A stretch of 64,000 nucleotides of DNA, taken from assembly GCA_039942715.1 (NCBI GenBank), contig JBDVBY010000003.1, positions 1 through 64,000 on the forward strand, written 5' to 3'. This document shows, piece after piece, positions 42,302 to 51,471 of this stretch (position 1 is its first letter; every line of letters starts with the position of its first letter). A program made the translations under genes and the position numbers. Source of the stretch: JABDJX01 sp039942715 (GTDB lineage: Bacteria > Pseudomonadota > Alphaproteobacteria > Rhodobacterales > Rhodobacteraceae). A model generated the notes under the pieces. That model was not told the DNA's origin and made no database searches. It saw nothing but the letters and a program-made list of their open reading frames with translations.

Positions 42302-43522
42302 ATGGAATTTGACACTGATATCGTAATTGCAGGCGGCGGGCTCAACGGCACCACTATGGCGCTGGCATTGGCGTCGGGCGGGTTTCGCGTCACGCTGATC
42401 GATCCCCTTGCAAAACGCACTCGCAAAGGCGCGAAGTTCGACGGGCGCAGCTACGCTATGGCCATCGCCTCTATGCGGGTTCTGACGGCGCTTGGTGTGT
42501 GGCAAACGCTTGGCGATGTGCAACCGATCCTTGATATTAAAGTGACCGATGGGCGCGCGGGTGAAGGCCCCTCTCCGCTTATGTTAGCTTTTGATCATGC
42601 CGAGATCGAAGAAGGCCCGATGGGTTATATGGTGGAAGATCGACGCTTGCGCCCGGCCCTTTTGGCTGCGGTTGCGCAATCGGATATCACAGAAATTCAC
42701 GGCGAAAGCGTAATTAAGGAAATAACCGACGCATCCGGCGTCACGGTCACGCTTTCGAATGAGACCACCCTGCGGGCGCGTCTTCTGATTGCATGTGATG
42801 GCAAGAAAAGCGCTATTGCACAGCGCGCGGGCATCAAGCGGATTGGCTGGGAATACGATCAAAGTGCGCTGGTTGCCGCGATAGCTCATGAACGTCCCCA
42901 TGGCGGTACCGCGCATCAGTTTTTCATGCCGTCCGGGCCGCTTGCCATCCTGCCGTTGACTGAAGATCGCGCCTCCATTGTTTGGACTGAGAACCGCCAT
43001 CGTGCAGCACAGATCCAAGCAATGGACGACGACGCATACCTAAACGAACTCCGCCCGCGCTTTGGAGATTTTCTGGGTGACATCAAGCTGGCAGGTGCCC
43101 GCTTCTCTTATCCATTAGAGCTTTCCATCGCGGGCAGCTTTGTCGCTCCTCGCACTGCTTTGGTCGGGGATTCAGCCCATGCCGTTCACCCAATTGCCGG
43201 TCAGGGATTAAACGCGGGCCTTAAAGATGTAGCAGCGCTTGCTGATGTTCTGGTCGACGCGCACCGTCGCGGCGAAGACATTGGACGCGCGGATGTGTTG
43301 GCACGCTATCAGCAATGGCGCCGCTTTGATGCTGCGTCTCTGGCGCTTGCCACAGACACGTTTAACAAGCTGTTTTCGAATGATAATTCTGCACTTCGCC
43401 TGATCCGCGACATCGGCTTGGGGGTCACCAACGCAATCCCCGGCTTGCGGCGTGGATTGATCAGAGAAGCCGCTGGTTTGACAGGTGATTTACCCCGTCT
43501 GGCGCGCGGCGAGGCGCTTTAA
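42302..43522 (+). CDS. UbiH/UbiF/Coq6-family FAD monooxygenase
   Basis: A 406-residue flavoprotein. The FAD motif GGGLNGTTMALAL is at the N-terminus, and the second FAD motif GDSAHAVHPIAGQGLNAGLKD, a ubiquinone-hydroxylase hallmark, lies near residue 285. It hydroxylates the ring of a ubiquinone precursor with O2 and NADPH. The exact ring position (UbiH, UbiF or the broader UbiL/UbiM) cannot be told. Its last four bases overlap the convergent Trm112 gene. Confidence 0.87.
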   Translation: MEFDTDIVIAGGGLNGTTMALALASGGFRVTLIDPLAKRTRKGAKFDGRSYAMAIASMRVLTALGVWQTLGDVQPILDIKVTDGRAGEGPSPLMLAFDHAEIEEGPMGYMVEDRRLRPALLAAVAQSDITEIHGESVIKEITDASGVTVTLSNETTLRARLLIACDGKKSAIAQRAGIKRIGWEYDQSALVAAIAHERPHGGTAHQFFMPSGPLAILPLTEDRASIVWTENRHRAAQIQAMDDDAYLNELRPRFGDFLGDIKLAGARFSYPLELSIAGSFVAPRTALVGDSAHAVHPIAGQGLNAGLKDVAALADVLVDAHRRGEDIGRADVLARYQQWRRFDAASLALATDTFNKLFSNDNSALRLIRDIGLGVTNAIPGLRRGLIREAAGLTGDLPRLARGEAL

Positions 43523-43701
43523 TCCAGCTTGCGCGCTTCATCCACCAGCATAACAGGAATGCCATTGCGGATCGGATAGGCCAGATGTGCCGCGCGCGAG
43601 ACAAGCTCGCCGGCTTTCGCGTCAAAAGTCAGTTGCGCGCGCGTTTCCGGGCACACTAGCGCCTCTAACATGCGACGATCAAAGATGACTTCATCACTCA
43701 T
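43519..43701 (-). CDS. Trm112-family small protein
   Basis: A 60-residue UPF0434/Trm112-like protein. The EALVCPETRAQLTF start and AYPIRNGIPVMLVDEAR end are typical. Bacterial members retain only part of the zinc site, here one Cys. Eukaryotic Trm112 activates methyltransferases; the bacterial role is unclear. It overlaps the LonN gene by four bases, last in a three-gene minus-strand cluster. Confidence 0.88.
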   Translation of the reverse strand: MSDEVIFDRRMLEALVCPETRAQLTFDAKAGELVSRAAHLAYPIRNGIPVMLVDEARKLD

Positions 43702-44351
43702 TGCAGGATGTCTTCCGCGTTGCCGCCGCGCAATGCGAACTGGATCAGCGTGACCAAAGTCTCGCGCCGCGTTTCCAATGACGGCGCCTCAAGCAGCGCT
43801 TGCTTGTCTTCTGGTTCAAACGGGCACAGCATCGAAAGCGAATTGATCAGCAATTCGTCGTCCGCTTCTTTCAGCGATTCCCAATCTGTCTTCAGCTCTT
43901 CGGTTTCAAAGAATTGCTTGAGCGACGAAAAGAACGAGTCCCGATCAAACGCCGTATCATGTTCCGTGCCCCCAAGATCGCGTTCAAAGCTGTCCCAGTT
44001 GACCGCGCAACGACGATAGGGCTGAAACCCTTCCACTTCCTTGACCACGCGAAACCGCGAAATCCCGGCCAAAGTGATCATGTAGCGGCCATCTTCGGTT
44101 TCCGAAAACCCAGTCACGCGGCCTGCGCATCCAATGGCGTGTAAGGAAGACTTGCCGCTGGGTGGGCCTTCGCGCGGTTGGATCATGCCGACCAAACGAT
44201 CCGATGTTTTCAAAGCATCATCCAACATCGACAAATAGCGGGGTTCAAAAATGTGCAACGGCAGCCGCGCGCGCGGCAACAAAAGCGCTCCGGGGAGCGG
44301 AAAAATTGGCAACGTGCGCGGCAGATCAGATGCAGAGAACATAAACTGCAT
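43698..44351 (-). CDS. Lon N-terminal-like substrate-binding domain protein
   Basis: A 217-residue protein equal to the N-terminal PUA-like substrate-recognition domain of Lon protease, without ATPase or protease parts. The start LPIFPLPGALLLPRARLPLHIFE is the hallmark (core FPLPGALLLPRARLPL), with EPRYLSMLDDAL next. The role of such stand-alone LonN proteins is unknown. It starts 17 bases after the thioredoxin gene and overlaps the Trm112 gene by four. Confidence 0.88.
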   Translation of the reverse strand: MQFMFSASDLPRTLPIFPLPGALLLPRARLPLHIFEPRYLSMLDDALKTSDRLVGMIQPREGPPSGKSSLHAIGCAGRVTGFSETEDGRYMITLAGISRFRVVKEVEGFQPYRRCAVNWDSFERDLGGTEHDTAFDRDSFFSSLKQFFETEELKTDWESLKEADDELLINSLSMLCPFEPEDKQALLEAPSLETRRETLVTLIQFALRGGNAEDILQ

Positions 44352-44368
44352 CTAGCGCGCCCGGACCA

Positions 44369-45292
44369 TCATGCAAATATCATCGACGATAATTTGCGGC
44401 GTCCATTCAAAACAAGCGGATCATTTGGCTTGAGCGCATCAAAGACAGTCATCAGCTGTTCTTTGGCCGCTCCGCCATTCCACTCGCGGTCTCGGCGGAA
44501 AAGCTCAAGGAATTGATCAATTGCCTCTTCGCCTTCGCCTGCCGCATAAAGCGCCTGCGCGAGGTCAAAGCGCGCTTGATGATCATCGGCATCTGCCTCA
44601 ACCGCTGCACGAAGCTCGGCAACAGGACCGGCATCCTCGGCTTGTTTGGCCAAAGCAATCTGAGCGCGCGCAGCCTCGATTTCGGGCGCTTCGGCAATCT
44701 CGTCCGGGACACTGGCCAAAACGCCTGTCGCCTGATCGGTCTGATCCAGTTCCAGATATGCTCGCGCCAAGCCACCGTAGGCGGCGGCGTTATTCGCATC
44801 TTCTTGCATAACAGCCGCGAATATTTGAGCAGCATCAGAAGCCGCACCTTCGCTTAACATTTGCTCTGCGGTTTCTATCGCCTCTTCCAAACCACCGCCC
44901 GCTTCGCCCCCAGACGCTTCGATCGCACGATCAATAAACGCCTTCAATTCAGACGCAGGCACCGCGCCTTGAAACGCATCAATCGGCTGGCCTTTCCAGA
45001 AGGCATAGACCGTTGGAATGGATTGCACGCGCAACTGACCGGCAATCGCCTGATTTTCATCGACGTTGACCTTGACCAGTTTCACCGCACCTTTGGCGTC
45101 CGTGATGGCGGCCTCTAACGCAGGCGTAAGTTGCTTGCACGGCCCGCACCACGGTGCCCAAAAATCGACGATGATCGGGGTTTCTTGACTGGCTTCGATC
45201 ACGTCGGCCATAAACGTGGCCTCGGACGTGTCTTTGATCAGATCGCCCGCTGGTGTGGCCGAAGCGTTTGGATTGAGTTCAAGCATCGTCAT
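44369..45292 (-). CDS. cnoX: Thioredoxin-TPR protein (CnoX/YbbN-like)
   Basis: A 307-residue fusion. A thioredoxin domain with redox motif WCGPCK (about residue 52) is followed, from about residue 125, by helical tetratricopeptide-like repeats. Length and architecture match CnoX (YbbN), a chaperone that protects chlorine-stressed proteins and passes them to GroEL. Unlike E. coli CnoX, both active-site cysteines are present, as in Caulobacter. Two in-frame ATGs (45292, 45286) are possible. First gene of the LonN/Trm112 cluster. Confidence 0.85.
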   Translation of the reverse strand: MTMLELNPNASATPAGDLIKDTSEATFMADVIEASQETPIIVDFWAPWCGPCKQLTPALEAAITDAKGAVKLVKVNVDENQAIAGQLRVQSIPTVYAFWKGQPIDAFQGAVPASELKAFIDRAIEASGGEAGGGLEEAIETAEQMLSEGAASDAAQIFAAVMQEDANNAAAYGGLARAYLELDQTDQATGVLASVPDEIAEAPEIEAARAQIALAKQAEDAGPVAELRAAVEADADDHQARFDLAQALYAAGEGEEAIDQFLELFRRDREWNGGAAKEQLMTVFDALKPNDPLVLNGRRKLSSMIFA

Positions 45293-45357
45293 CCCCAAAT
45301 TGATATCGCTGCACCTTATATGCGATCATCTGACGAATAACCAAGGGGCATTGAGCG

Positions 45358-45867
45358 ATGGATTTCTTCCGTGCGACCGAACGCAGCATGGCGATGACCG
45401 ACGCCGTTTGGATGCGCCATGCAAACCCATGGTCGGTCTGGACGCGGTTTACCTGCCTGCCGCTGATCCTACTGGCACTCTGGAGCCGAACTTGGCTGGG
45501 GTGGTGGGCTTTGCTGCCGCTAACGCTCGCCTGCCTTTGGACATGGTGGAATCCGCGCGCGTTTCCGCCCCCGGAAAGGACAGACAACTGGGCTTCAAAA
45601 GGCACTTTTGGCGAACGGGTTTTTCTGAACCGGCACAACGTCCCGATCCCAGATCACCACCATCGCTGGGCAATTGCGCTTGGCTTTGGCTCAGCGATTG
45701 GGCTGATCCCCATGGTTTGGGGAATATGGGCGTATGATCTGACGATGACGTTGTTGGGCGTCGTTCTGGTGGTTTTGCCCAAGGTTTGGTTCGTCGACAG
45801 AATGGTTTGGCTTTATGAGGACATGAAAGACGCTGATCCAATCTACAGATCATGGCTCAAAAGCTAA
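45358..45867 (+). CDS. Small inner-membrane protein of unknown function
   Basis: A 169-residue protein with about four hydrophobic segments (about 30-65 in two helices, 105-145 in two helices). Conserved-looking parts are MRHANPWSVWTRF, and RVFLNRHNVPIP with DHHHRWA. This pattern resembles the DUF6653-type group, but I am not certain. It is divergent from cnoX with 65 bases between and its stop overlaps the convergent FAD-oxidase gene by four bases. Confidence 0.65.
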   Translation: MDFFRATERSMAMTDAVWMRHANPWSVWTRFTCLPLILLALWSRTWLGWWALLPLTLACLWTWWNPRAFPPPERTDNWASKGTFGERVFLNRHNVPIPDHHHRWAIALGFGSAIGLIPMVWGIWAYDLTMTLLGVVLVVLPKVWFVDRMVWLYEDMKDADPIYRSWLKS

Positions 45868-47372
45868 GCCAGAGGCTCCAAATACGTGTCCCAAAACCCG
45901 TTCCGAAACGTGCGGTTCGGATCAAGCTCAAGTTTGCGCTCAACAAATTCGCGCGCACGCGGATATCCACGCAGAAACTGACCGGCTGTCGGATGCGGGC
46001 GATAAGGCAAATAGTAAGTTCCCCCAAGATCAAACACGCGCTCGATCAGTTCTTGCGTCATGCTCTTATGGTCGGTTTCAGCCCTCTGTGTCATCTCTTG
46101 GCTGAACGTCAAAGCACAAGCGATCCGATTGCCCGGTGCATAGGCCAGAACACTTTCGCGATCTGCCTTCACATAGCGCAAAGTGGCGTTCATCAGCTCT
46201 TGATAGCTGGCCGGGATCACGGTCTGACAGGCACCGATAAATTCCGCGAACCGATCTGTTGGAACGAAATACTCATGCAAGATATCAGTGCGCTCTGGTC
46301 GGCGTCCCTCTCGCGTGCCTACAGGTTGGTTCAACAGGGTGTTTCGAGTTACCTCTCCGGCTCCTACCCAAGGAACAAGGCCTGCCTCAAAACCCCAGCG
46401 CAGACCTTTGACGGTCTCGTTCATCACTTGCGCCTGAGATATGCGCTCTGCAGTCTCGCTCATAAAACCCGGCGTGCCCACTGACGGCAGGTCTTCCTGA
46501 TCCTCGCTCTCGCGGTACGTGATCATCAACGCGTCTTCAAAAAAACTTTCGCGATCCACGTTCAGCTGGCCATACGCCATGTTCACGTCACCAGCCTCAA
46601 TCGCCCCCACAAAGAACGGTGCGAACTCGCGCGACTGCATTTTTTGAAACGTCGGCTTCAGGCGCACGTTCGCCACCATCTCAACCTCAAGCTCAAGGAT
46701 CGCGCCAGTCAGGCCAAAGCCGCCCATCGTCAGGGTAAACAGATCGGCAAACTCATCACGCGACACCCGCAAAAGCTCGGCATCCGGGCGCAGCATATAG
46801 ACCTGACGCACGCTTTGCCCCATCGGCCCCCAAGGCACGGGCCAGCCATGCGCGTTTACACAAAAAGAGGCGGCCACGCCGAAGTCATTGTTTGACTGCA
46901 TGACTTCCGGGCTCATCCCAAAAAGGTCTAGTTGCGCGATCACATCACGCCAGCGCGCGCCCGCATGCACGCGGTAGATCATGTTTTCCCGGTCGGGTTC
47001 GACCAGCCCATTGTCATAGGTTAGCGCCGTGCCTTCACGCGGAATCGCATGCCCACCCATCGAATGCCGTGCCGCGCCGATATTGAAAGGCCGTCCCGCA
47101 TCGCGCGCCTCGATCACCTCATCGCGCACCTTTTCGATCATCCGCCCACTTGGGTTATCTGGCAGAATAACGTGTTTGGCGACAGGCGTTTCATTCAGCA
47201 GACTGGCATCGTTCAACGTCCCCTCTGCACCGGTGGGCTGAAGTGAGTTTGTCGCCACCACGCTTGGGATCTTGCTAGACAGCCTAGCCCCCGCATAAGC
47301 CCCAACAGCCGCGCCACCTCCAAAAAGTGCAGCTCGGCGGGTCAGTTGGCTTTTGACAGATCGGTAAGCCAT
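45864..47372 (-). CDS. Tat-exported FAD-linked oxidase (aldonolactone oxidase-like)
   Basis: A 502-residue FAD-binding PCMH-type oxidoreductase. The N-terminus has a twin-arginine signal (LTRRAALFGGGAA) and hydrophobic stretch to about residue 40. The FAD domain includes NIGAARHSMGGHAIPREG and LTMGGFGLTGAILELE. The C-terminal ALO-like domain holds YLPYRPHPT. Relatives oxidise sugar lactones or alditols. Flavin loading before export fits the Tat route. It is the last gene of a minus-strand run with 47380 and xthA. Confidence 0.78.
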   Translation of the reverse strand: MAYRSVKSQLTRRAALFGGGAAVGAYAGARLSSKIPSVVATNSLQPTGAEGTLNDASLLNETPVAKHVILPDNPSGRMIEKVRDEVIEARDAGRPFNIGAARHSMGGHAIPREGTALTYDNGLVEPDRENMIYRVHAGARWRDVIAQLDLFGMSPEVMQSNNDFGVAASFCVNAHGWPVPWGPMGQSVRQVYMLRPDAELLRVSRDEFADLFTLTMGGFGLTGAILELEVEMVANVRLKPTFQKMQSREFAPFFVGAIEAGDVNMAYGQLNVDRESFFEDALMITYRESEDQEDLPSVGTPGFMSETAERISQAQVMNETVKGLRWGFEAGLVPWVGAGEVTRNTLLNQPVGTREGRRPERTDILHEYFVPTDRFAEFIGACQTVIPASYQELMNATLRYVKADRESVLAYAPGNRIACALTFSQEMTQRAETDHKSMTQELIERVFDLGGTYYLPYRPHPTAGQFLRGYPRAREFVERKLELDPNRTFRNGFWDTYLEPLA

Positions 47373-47379
47373 TCGTCTT

Positions 47380-48177
47380 CTATCTTTCGTTCAGGCGCAT
47401 ATGGTTCAACACGCACCACGCGTTCACCTTTATTCGATTGTCGTCTGGCACGCCTTTCTTTTTCACAACATTCAAAGAGAAGACATCTAGTTTCGCGGGC
47501 TCATTCGGGCATTGAAACCAGCCTGTGGGCGCGTACTTTCCGACTTCAAGCAAAGGGTGAAAAACATGAAAATAACCGGAAAAGTGGTCCGCGTTAACAT
47601 ATGCACCTTCAGCCATTTTTTCTAGCCACTCTCTCAAGTCGTCATCTCCCACTCGAACTGACAGGCGCTTAAACTCGCGAAACTCTTCAAGGCCACTTCC
47701 GTGAGTTACCACCCGTTTGATCAAAGCTACCGCGCGTTCCGTCTGTTTTCTATCAAGTACTGCTTGCCGCAGACGACGCAGCAGATGTCGTTTCACATAC
47801 CCCGAGCGGAAGAGCATCACGTCGGCTTCCAGATAGCGCAACGCAAACTCCACCAAATGCGCATGATCCTGTGGCCATCCCGGCTTTGAGGCATCCGTGG
47901 AAAAGTTGATCAGCCCAGAGTCCGCATCCGCAAATCGCTCCGTATATGTCTCATCTGGTTGCTCCGGCGCTTGCAGTTCCCCAAGCGCTTTTCTCCAAGG
48001 ACCATAGTCGCAGGTACGTTTCGGTGTCTCCAACGCAACCAACGGAAGAGCCTGTTCTATAACGTCGATCCATCCGATCGTTGTTTCGGGTGTCAGAATT
48101 GCAAGACGTCGTGGCAGATCGGCTTCTTGGGCTTTACGGAATTCATCACCGCCGATCAGTCGACTAAGCAAGCTCAT
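47380..48177 (-). CDS. Protein of unknown function between xthA and a FAD oxidase
   Basis: A 265-residue, soluble, charged protein that I do not recognise. It begins MSLLSRLIGGDEFRKAQ and shows no signal peptide or membrane helix. Notable segments are RSGYVKRHLLRRLRQAVLD and NADHFSGYFHVFHPLLEVGKY. It overlaps the xthA end by four bases and lies seven bases before the oxidase start, so it is in their operon. Confidence 0.6.
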   Translation of the reverse strand: MSLLSRLIGGDEFRKAQEADLPRRLAILTPETTIGWIDVIEQALPLVALETPKRTCDYGPWRKALGELQAPEQPDETYTERFADADSGLINFSTDASKPGWPQDHAHLVEFALRYLEADVMLFRSGYVKRHLLRRLRQAVLDRKQTERAVALIKRVVTHGSGLEEFREFKRLSVRVGDDDLREWLEKMAEGAYVNADHFSGYFHVFHPLLEVGKYAPTGWFQCPNEPAKLDVFSLNVVKKKGVPDDNRIKVNAWCVLNHMRLNER

Positions 48178-48962
48178 ATATCAAATGTAGCAAACACTGG
48201 CGCATGATCACTTGGCTTTTCCCACCCGCGCGCATCGCGCAAGACGCGGCTGGAATGCCCGGCACTGGCAATATCACCAGTCGCCCAAACATGATCCAGT
48301 CGGCGGCCCTTGTCTGCCTCGTCCCAGTCTCGCGCTCGGTAAGACCACCAGCTGTAAAGCTTGCCCTCAGGAATATCGGCGCGGGTAACGTCGACCCAGC
48401 CACCCGCGTCTTGCACCTCGCTAAGATGCTCAACCTCGATCGGTGTGTGGCTGACGACCTTGAGCAGTTTCTTGTGATCCCAAACGTCATCCTCTCGCGG
48501 TGCGATGTTCAGATCCCCCACTAAGATCGATCTCTGCGGCTTATCGGCGGTGTAAACGTCGCGCATTTCAGTCAGGAAATCGAGCTTCTGGCCAAACTTC
48601 TCATTCACGTCTCGATCCGGCTTGTCGCCCCCTGCAGGGACGTAAAAGTTATGAATCGTTACGCCGTTTTCCAACGTGCCAGCAACGTGCCGCGCATGAC
48701 CCATGCCAGCCCAGTCACGCGCGCCTGCATCCACCAACGGCAGCTTAGAAAGGATCGCAACACCGTTGTACCCCTTCTGTCCGCGCGCCACGATGTGATG
48801 ATAGCCCAGCGCTTTGAAGCCCTCTAAGGGGATTTTCTCAACAGGCGACTTGCACTCTTGCAAACAAATCACGTCGGGGGCTTCGGACGACATCAATTGC
48901 TGCACGATCGGCTCGCGCAGCCGCACCGAATTGATGTTCCACGTAGCGAGGGTAAAGGGCAT
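48174..48962 (-). CDS. xthA: Exodeoxyribonuclease III
   Basis: A 262-residue AP endonuclease/3' exonuclease for base-excision repair. Catalytic signatures: ATWNINSVR, CLQECKSP (metal-binding Glu), GDLNIAPREDDVWD and SDHAPVFATF (catalytic Asp-His). Length is normal (about 260). It is translationally coupled to the unknown gene at 47380. Confidence 0.93.
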   Translation of the reverse strand: MPFTLATWNINSVRLREPIVQQLMSSEAPDVICLQECKSPVEKIPLEGFKALGYHHIVARGQKGYNGVAILSKLPLVDAGARDWAGMGHARHVAGTLENGVTIHNFYVPAGGDKPDRDVNEKFGQKLDFLTEMRDVYTADKPQRSILVGDLNIAPREDDVWDHKKLLKVVSHTPIEVEHLSEVQDAGGWVDVTRADIPEGKLYSWWSYRARDWDEADKGRRLDHVWATGDIASAGHSSRVLRDARGWEKPSDHAPVFATFDI

Positions 48963-49044
48963 TTAAGCCTCCGGTTTCTGAAGTTGGCGCGTCGGCAATT
49001 TTGGCTTTGAGGATACGGTTTGATCGAGAAAGAGCAACTGTGTG

Positions 49045-49926
49045 TCAGCGACTTTCGCGGAATTCCGACGGGCTGCGCCCTGCGCGGGCTTTAAAGGCGC
49101 GCGTGAAATAGGCAGGCGACGAAAACCCGCTTTTCTTGGCAATTTCTGAAATCTGCATATTCGTGTCGCGCAACAACCGCCGCGCCTCAAAATGGCGTCG
49201 ATCCGTCAAGATATCCAACGCCGGTCTGCCAGCAATTTTGCGACACACACGACTTAAATGGGTTGGCGTCACACCCAATAGAGCAGCATAGTGCTGAACA
49301 CCCTCAGCATGACGAAAATCACGTTCGATAAGCGAAGTATAGGCTTCGGCCAAACGATGCGCTGCCGTGTCCATACGCAAACCGGGTGATGGGTTGGGCG
49401 CGTCGGCATGCGCCGCAGCTGTACGCGCAAACCAGATCGATAAAAGTCCAGCGTGATGCACCAGAGCGGTGTCGCTATAGGGACACGCGCTCTCTTGTTC
49501 CGTCAGCAACGCGTCGATTGTCGCGGTGAGTTCTCGCTGAAGACGCACATCGTGCAAACGCAAATGTGCAGGCTCATCAGGCCAATCGTATTCTGGACCA
49601 ACGGGCAAAAAAACGACCGAACCAAGAACCGGCCCCATCGTCGTAAACCCGTGCATGGTCTGAGGCGGCAAGTAAACTAGATTGTGCGGGCTGTATCCGC
49701 AATTGCGACCCGAAATTGTCAGCCGACCCTGTCCTCTGGTAAACCAGATTAGAACGGGGCGGTCATAACTGCGCATCGCTTCCGTACGCCAAGCGCCGCC
49801 TTGCGCCATCCGGGTCACAGACACGACTTCAACCGGAGCGCGCCCCGGTTGTTCTTTGGTTTCTTCGACAGGTTGCTGCGCCTTCGCCTTAGACACAGGC
49901 AAAAGCGTAAAACGTTGCAGCGACAT
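49045..49926 (-). CDS. AraC-family transcriptional regulator
   Basis: A 293-residue regulator with an N-terminal cupin-like sensing domain (LIWFTRGQGRLTI, YLPPQTMHGF) and a C-terminal double helix-turn-helix (AALLGVTPTHLSRVCRK; ISEIAKKSGFSSPAYFTRAFKARAG, noted by core SGFSSPAYFTRAFK). GGTGGAG precedes the start. Target and ligand are unknown; none of the neighbours is an obvious regulon member. Confidence 0.88.
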   Translation of the reverse strand: MSLQRFTLLPVSKAKAQQPVEETKEQPGRAPVEVVSVTRMAQGGAWRTEAMRSYDRPVLIWFTRGQGRLTISGRNCGYSPHNLVYLPPQTMHGFTTMGPVLGSVVFLPVGPEYDWPDEPAHLRLHDVRLQRELTATIDALLTEQESACPYSDTALVHHAGLLSIWFARTAAAHADAPNPSPGLRMDTAAHRLAEAYTSLIERDFRHAEGVQHYAALLGVTPTHLSRVCRKIAGRPALDILTDRRHFEARRLLRDTNMQISEIAKKSGFSSPAYFTRAFKARAGRSPSEFRESR

Positions 49927-50046
49927 AGTTACTCCACCCCCCCAAGGCAGACATTGTGGCCAAATTGTGGCAAAGCCAACGCGCTACGTCAAACGATTCG
50001 GTGGATCGGTCAGAGATTTTCCTTTGAAAGACTGTATCTTAAAGGA

Positions 50047-50949
50047 CTAGCGACACTGCGCAACAGACGCGACCATTTCGCGCAAAACCAGTGAAAACAG
50101 GTCGGGACCGGGTTCGAAATTGACCCCCATTTGATCAAGTTCCAATATCTTTGCATCGCTGCCTTCTAGCACCGTTTCAATCAACCCACGATTGACAAAA
50201 GGCTCTACAAATACGCACGCAACAGCGTTTTGAGCTATGTCGGCGCGCAGTTCTGCGATTCGCGCAGGACCAGGCTGATGCGCATCGTCCTCTTTAATCA
50301 CAAAACCTGTCGCCAGACCAAAGCGCGCTTCAAAGTACTGATAGGCATCGTGATGCACACCATATCTGCCAACGCCATCAAGCGCCGCTTGCCACTCTGC
50401 CTCTAAGTTTGTCAGTTCCGCGCGAGCGGTCTCTGCGTTCGCAAGATAAAGCGCGCTGTTTGCCGGATCATTTTGCGCCAAAGTATCTGCGATAGAACTC
50501 AGCCACACTTTTGCATTTTTCGGATCAAGCCAGGCATGCGGATCGACGTTTTCGTCGTCGTGCCCATGACCGTGGCCATGGTCATGCCCCCCGCGGTACT
50601 CTAACAATTCTGTGCCGAGCACCTCTAACAGGATGACCTGCGTTGCCCCATTCGCCAGTGTGGCCAGCGGTTTTTCAAGCCAAGGCGTGAGCGCTGGCCC
50701 AATGACAATCACAACATCTGCGTTTTCTAACAACGACGCCTGCGAAGGGCGCATGGCGTAGTTATGCGGATCACTTCCAGCTTCCAGTAAAAGATCGGGC
50801 GCACCGACGCCTTCCATAATCTGGGCAACAAGACTGTGCACAGGCAAAATATCTGTAACAACACGCGGCGCATCTTGAGCATTGGCTGATTGAACAACGC
50901 TAAACAAAAGGGCGGCGCAAACGACGGCGGTTCTGGGAAAATTCATCAT
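50047..50949 (-). CDS. znuA: Zinc ABC transporter, periplasmic binding protein
   Basis: A 300-residue cluster A-I metal-binding protein. The signal peptide ends near ANA-QD (about residue 23). Metal-ligand regions are VHSL, DPHAWLDP, HHDAYQYF and a late Asp in LDQMG. A histidine-rich loop (HDHGHGHGHDD) typical of ZnuA lies near residue 125. It hands Zn(II) to ZnuB-ZnuC, which are encoded across the divergent promoter. Start 50949 or the next codon. A Zur box lies 16 bases upstream. Confidence 0.92.
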   Translation of the reverse strand: MMNFPRTAVVCAALLFSVVQSANAQDAPRVVTDILPVHSLVAQIMEGVGAPDLLLEAGSDPHNYAMRPSQASLLENADVVIVIGPALTPWLEKPLATLANGATQVILLEVLGTELLEYRGGHDHGHGHGHDDENVDPHAWLDPKNAKVWLSSIADTLAQNDPANSALYLANAETARAELTNLEAEWQAALDGVGRYGVHHDAYQYFEARFGLATGFVIKEDDAHQPGPARIAELRADIAQNAVACVFVEPFVNRGLIETVLEGSDAKILELDQMGVNFEPGPDLFSLVLREMVASVAQCR

Positions 50950-50964
50950 GGGCGGGTTGATAAC

Positions 50965-50979
50965 TGTTATGGTATAACA
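50965..50979. promoter_or_regulatory. Zur operator between znuA and zur-znuCB
   Basis: TGTTAT-GGT-ATAACA is a perfect six-base dyad with a three-base centre and fits the alphaproteobacterial Zur box (TGTTAT-AxT-ATAACA type). It lies in the 42-base gap between the divergent starts, so zinc-loaded Zur can repress both transcripts at once. Confidence 0.85.
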
Positions 50980-50991
50980 TATCAATACCCT

Positions 50992-51471
50992 ATGACGACA
51001 ATCGGATTTGAAACACACAACCACCGTGACTGCATCGACAAGGGTGTCCAAGCGGCAGACGCGTTTTGCAAAGACGCAGGGCTGCGACTGACTCCAACGC
51101 GCCGTCGCGTTCTAGAGATATTGCTAGAGCAGCATCGCGCCATGGGCGCTTATGAGATTCTGGATATATTACGGGACGAGGGGCTGGGTTCACAGCCGCC
51201 AGTAGCCTATCGCGCGCTTGAATTTCTGGTGCAAAATGGTTTTGCGCACCGGATTGAACGACTCAATGCCTTTATTGCCTGTGCCCATCCCGGCCAAGAT
51301 CATGCACCGGCTTTCCTGATCTGTCGCAGCTGCGATTCAGTCGCCGAAGCTCCGTCAGAAGCCAAAAAAGGCCGTTTGGGCAAAGCTGCGCGCACGGCGG
51401 GCTTCCACATTGAAAGCACTTTCGTTGAGGCCATCGGCCTTTGCCCAAAATGCAATGATGAGGTGGCTTAG
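50992..51471 (+). CDS. zur: Zinc uptake regulator Zur (Fur family)
   Basis: A 159-residue Fur-family repressor. The DNA-binding winged helix covers about residues 20-85 (LRLTPTRRRVLEILLEQ; PPVAYRALEFLVQNGFAHRIE, core VAYRALEFLVQ). Structural-zinc cysteine pairs are CRSCD and CPKCN. The binding-site neighbourhood and znuCB downstream identify it as Zur rather than Fur. ATG 50992 is chosen; the upstream open stretch overlaps znuA. znuC begins right after its stop. Confidence 0.92.
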   Translation: MTTIGFETHNHRDCIDKGVQAADAFCKDAGLRLTPTRRRVLEILLEQHRAMGAYEILDILRDEGLGSQPPVAYRALEFLVQNGFAHRIERLNAFIACAHPGQDHAPAFLICRSCDSVAEAPSEAKKGRLGKAARTAGFHIESTFVEAIGLCPKCNDEVA

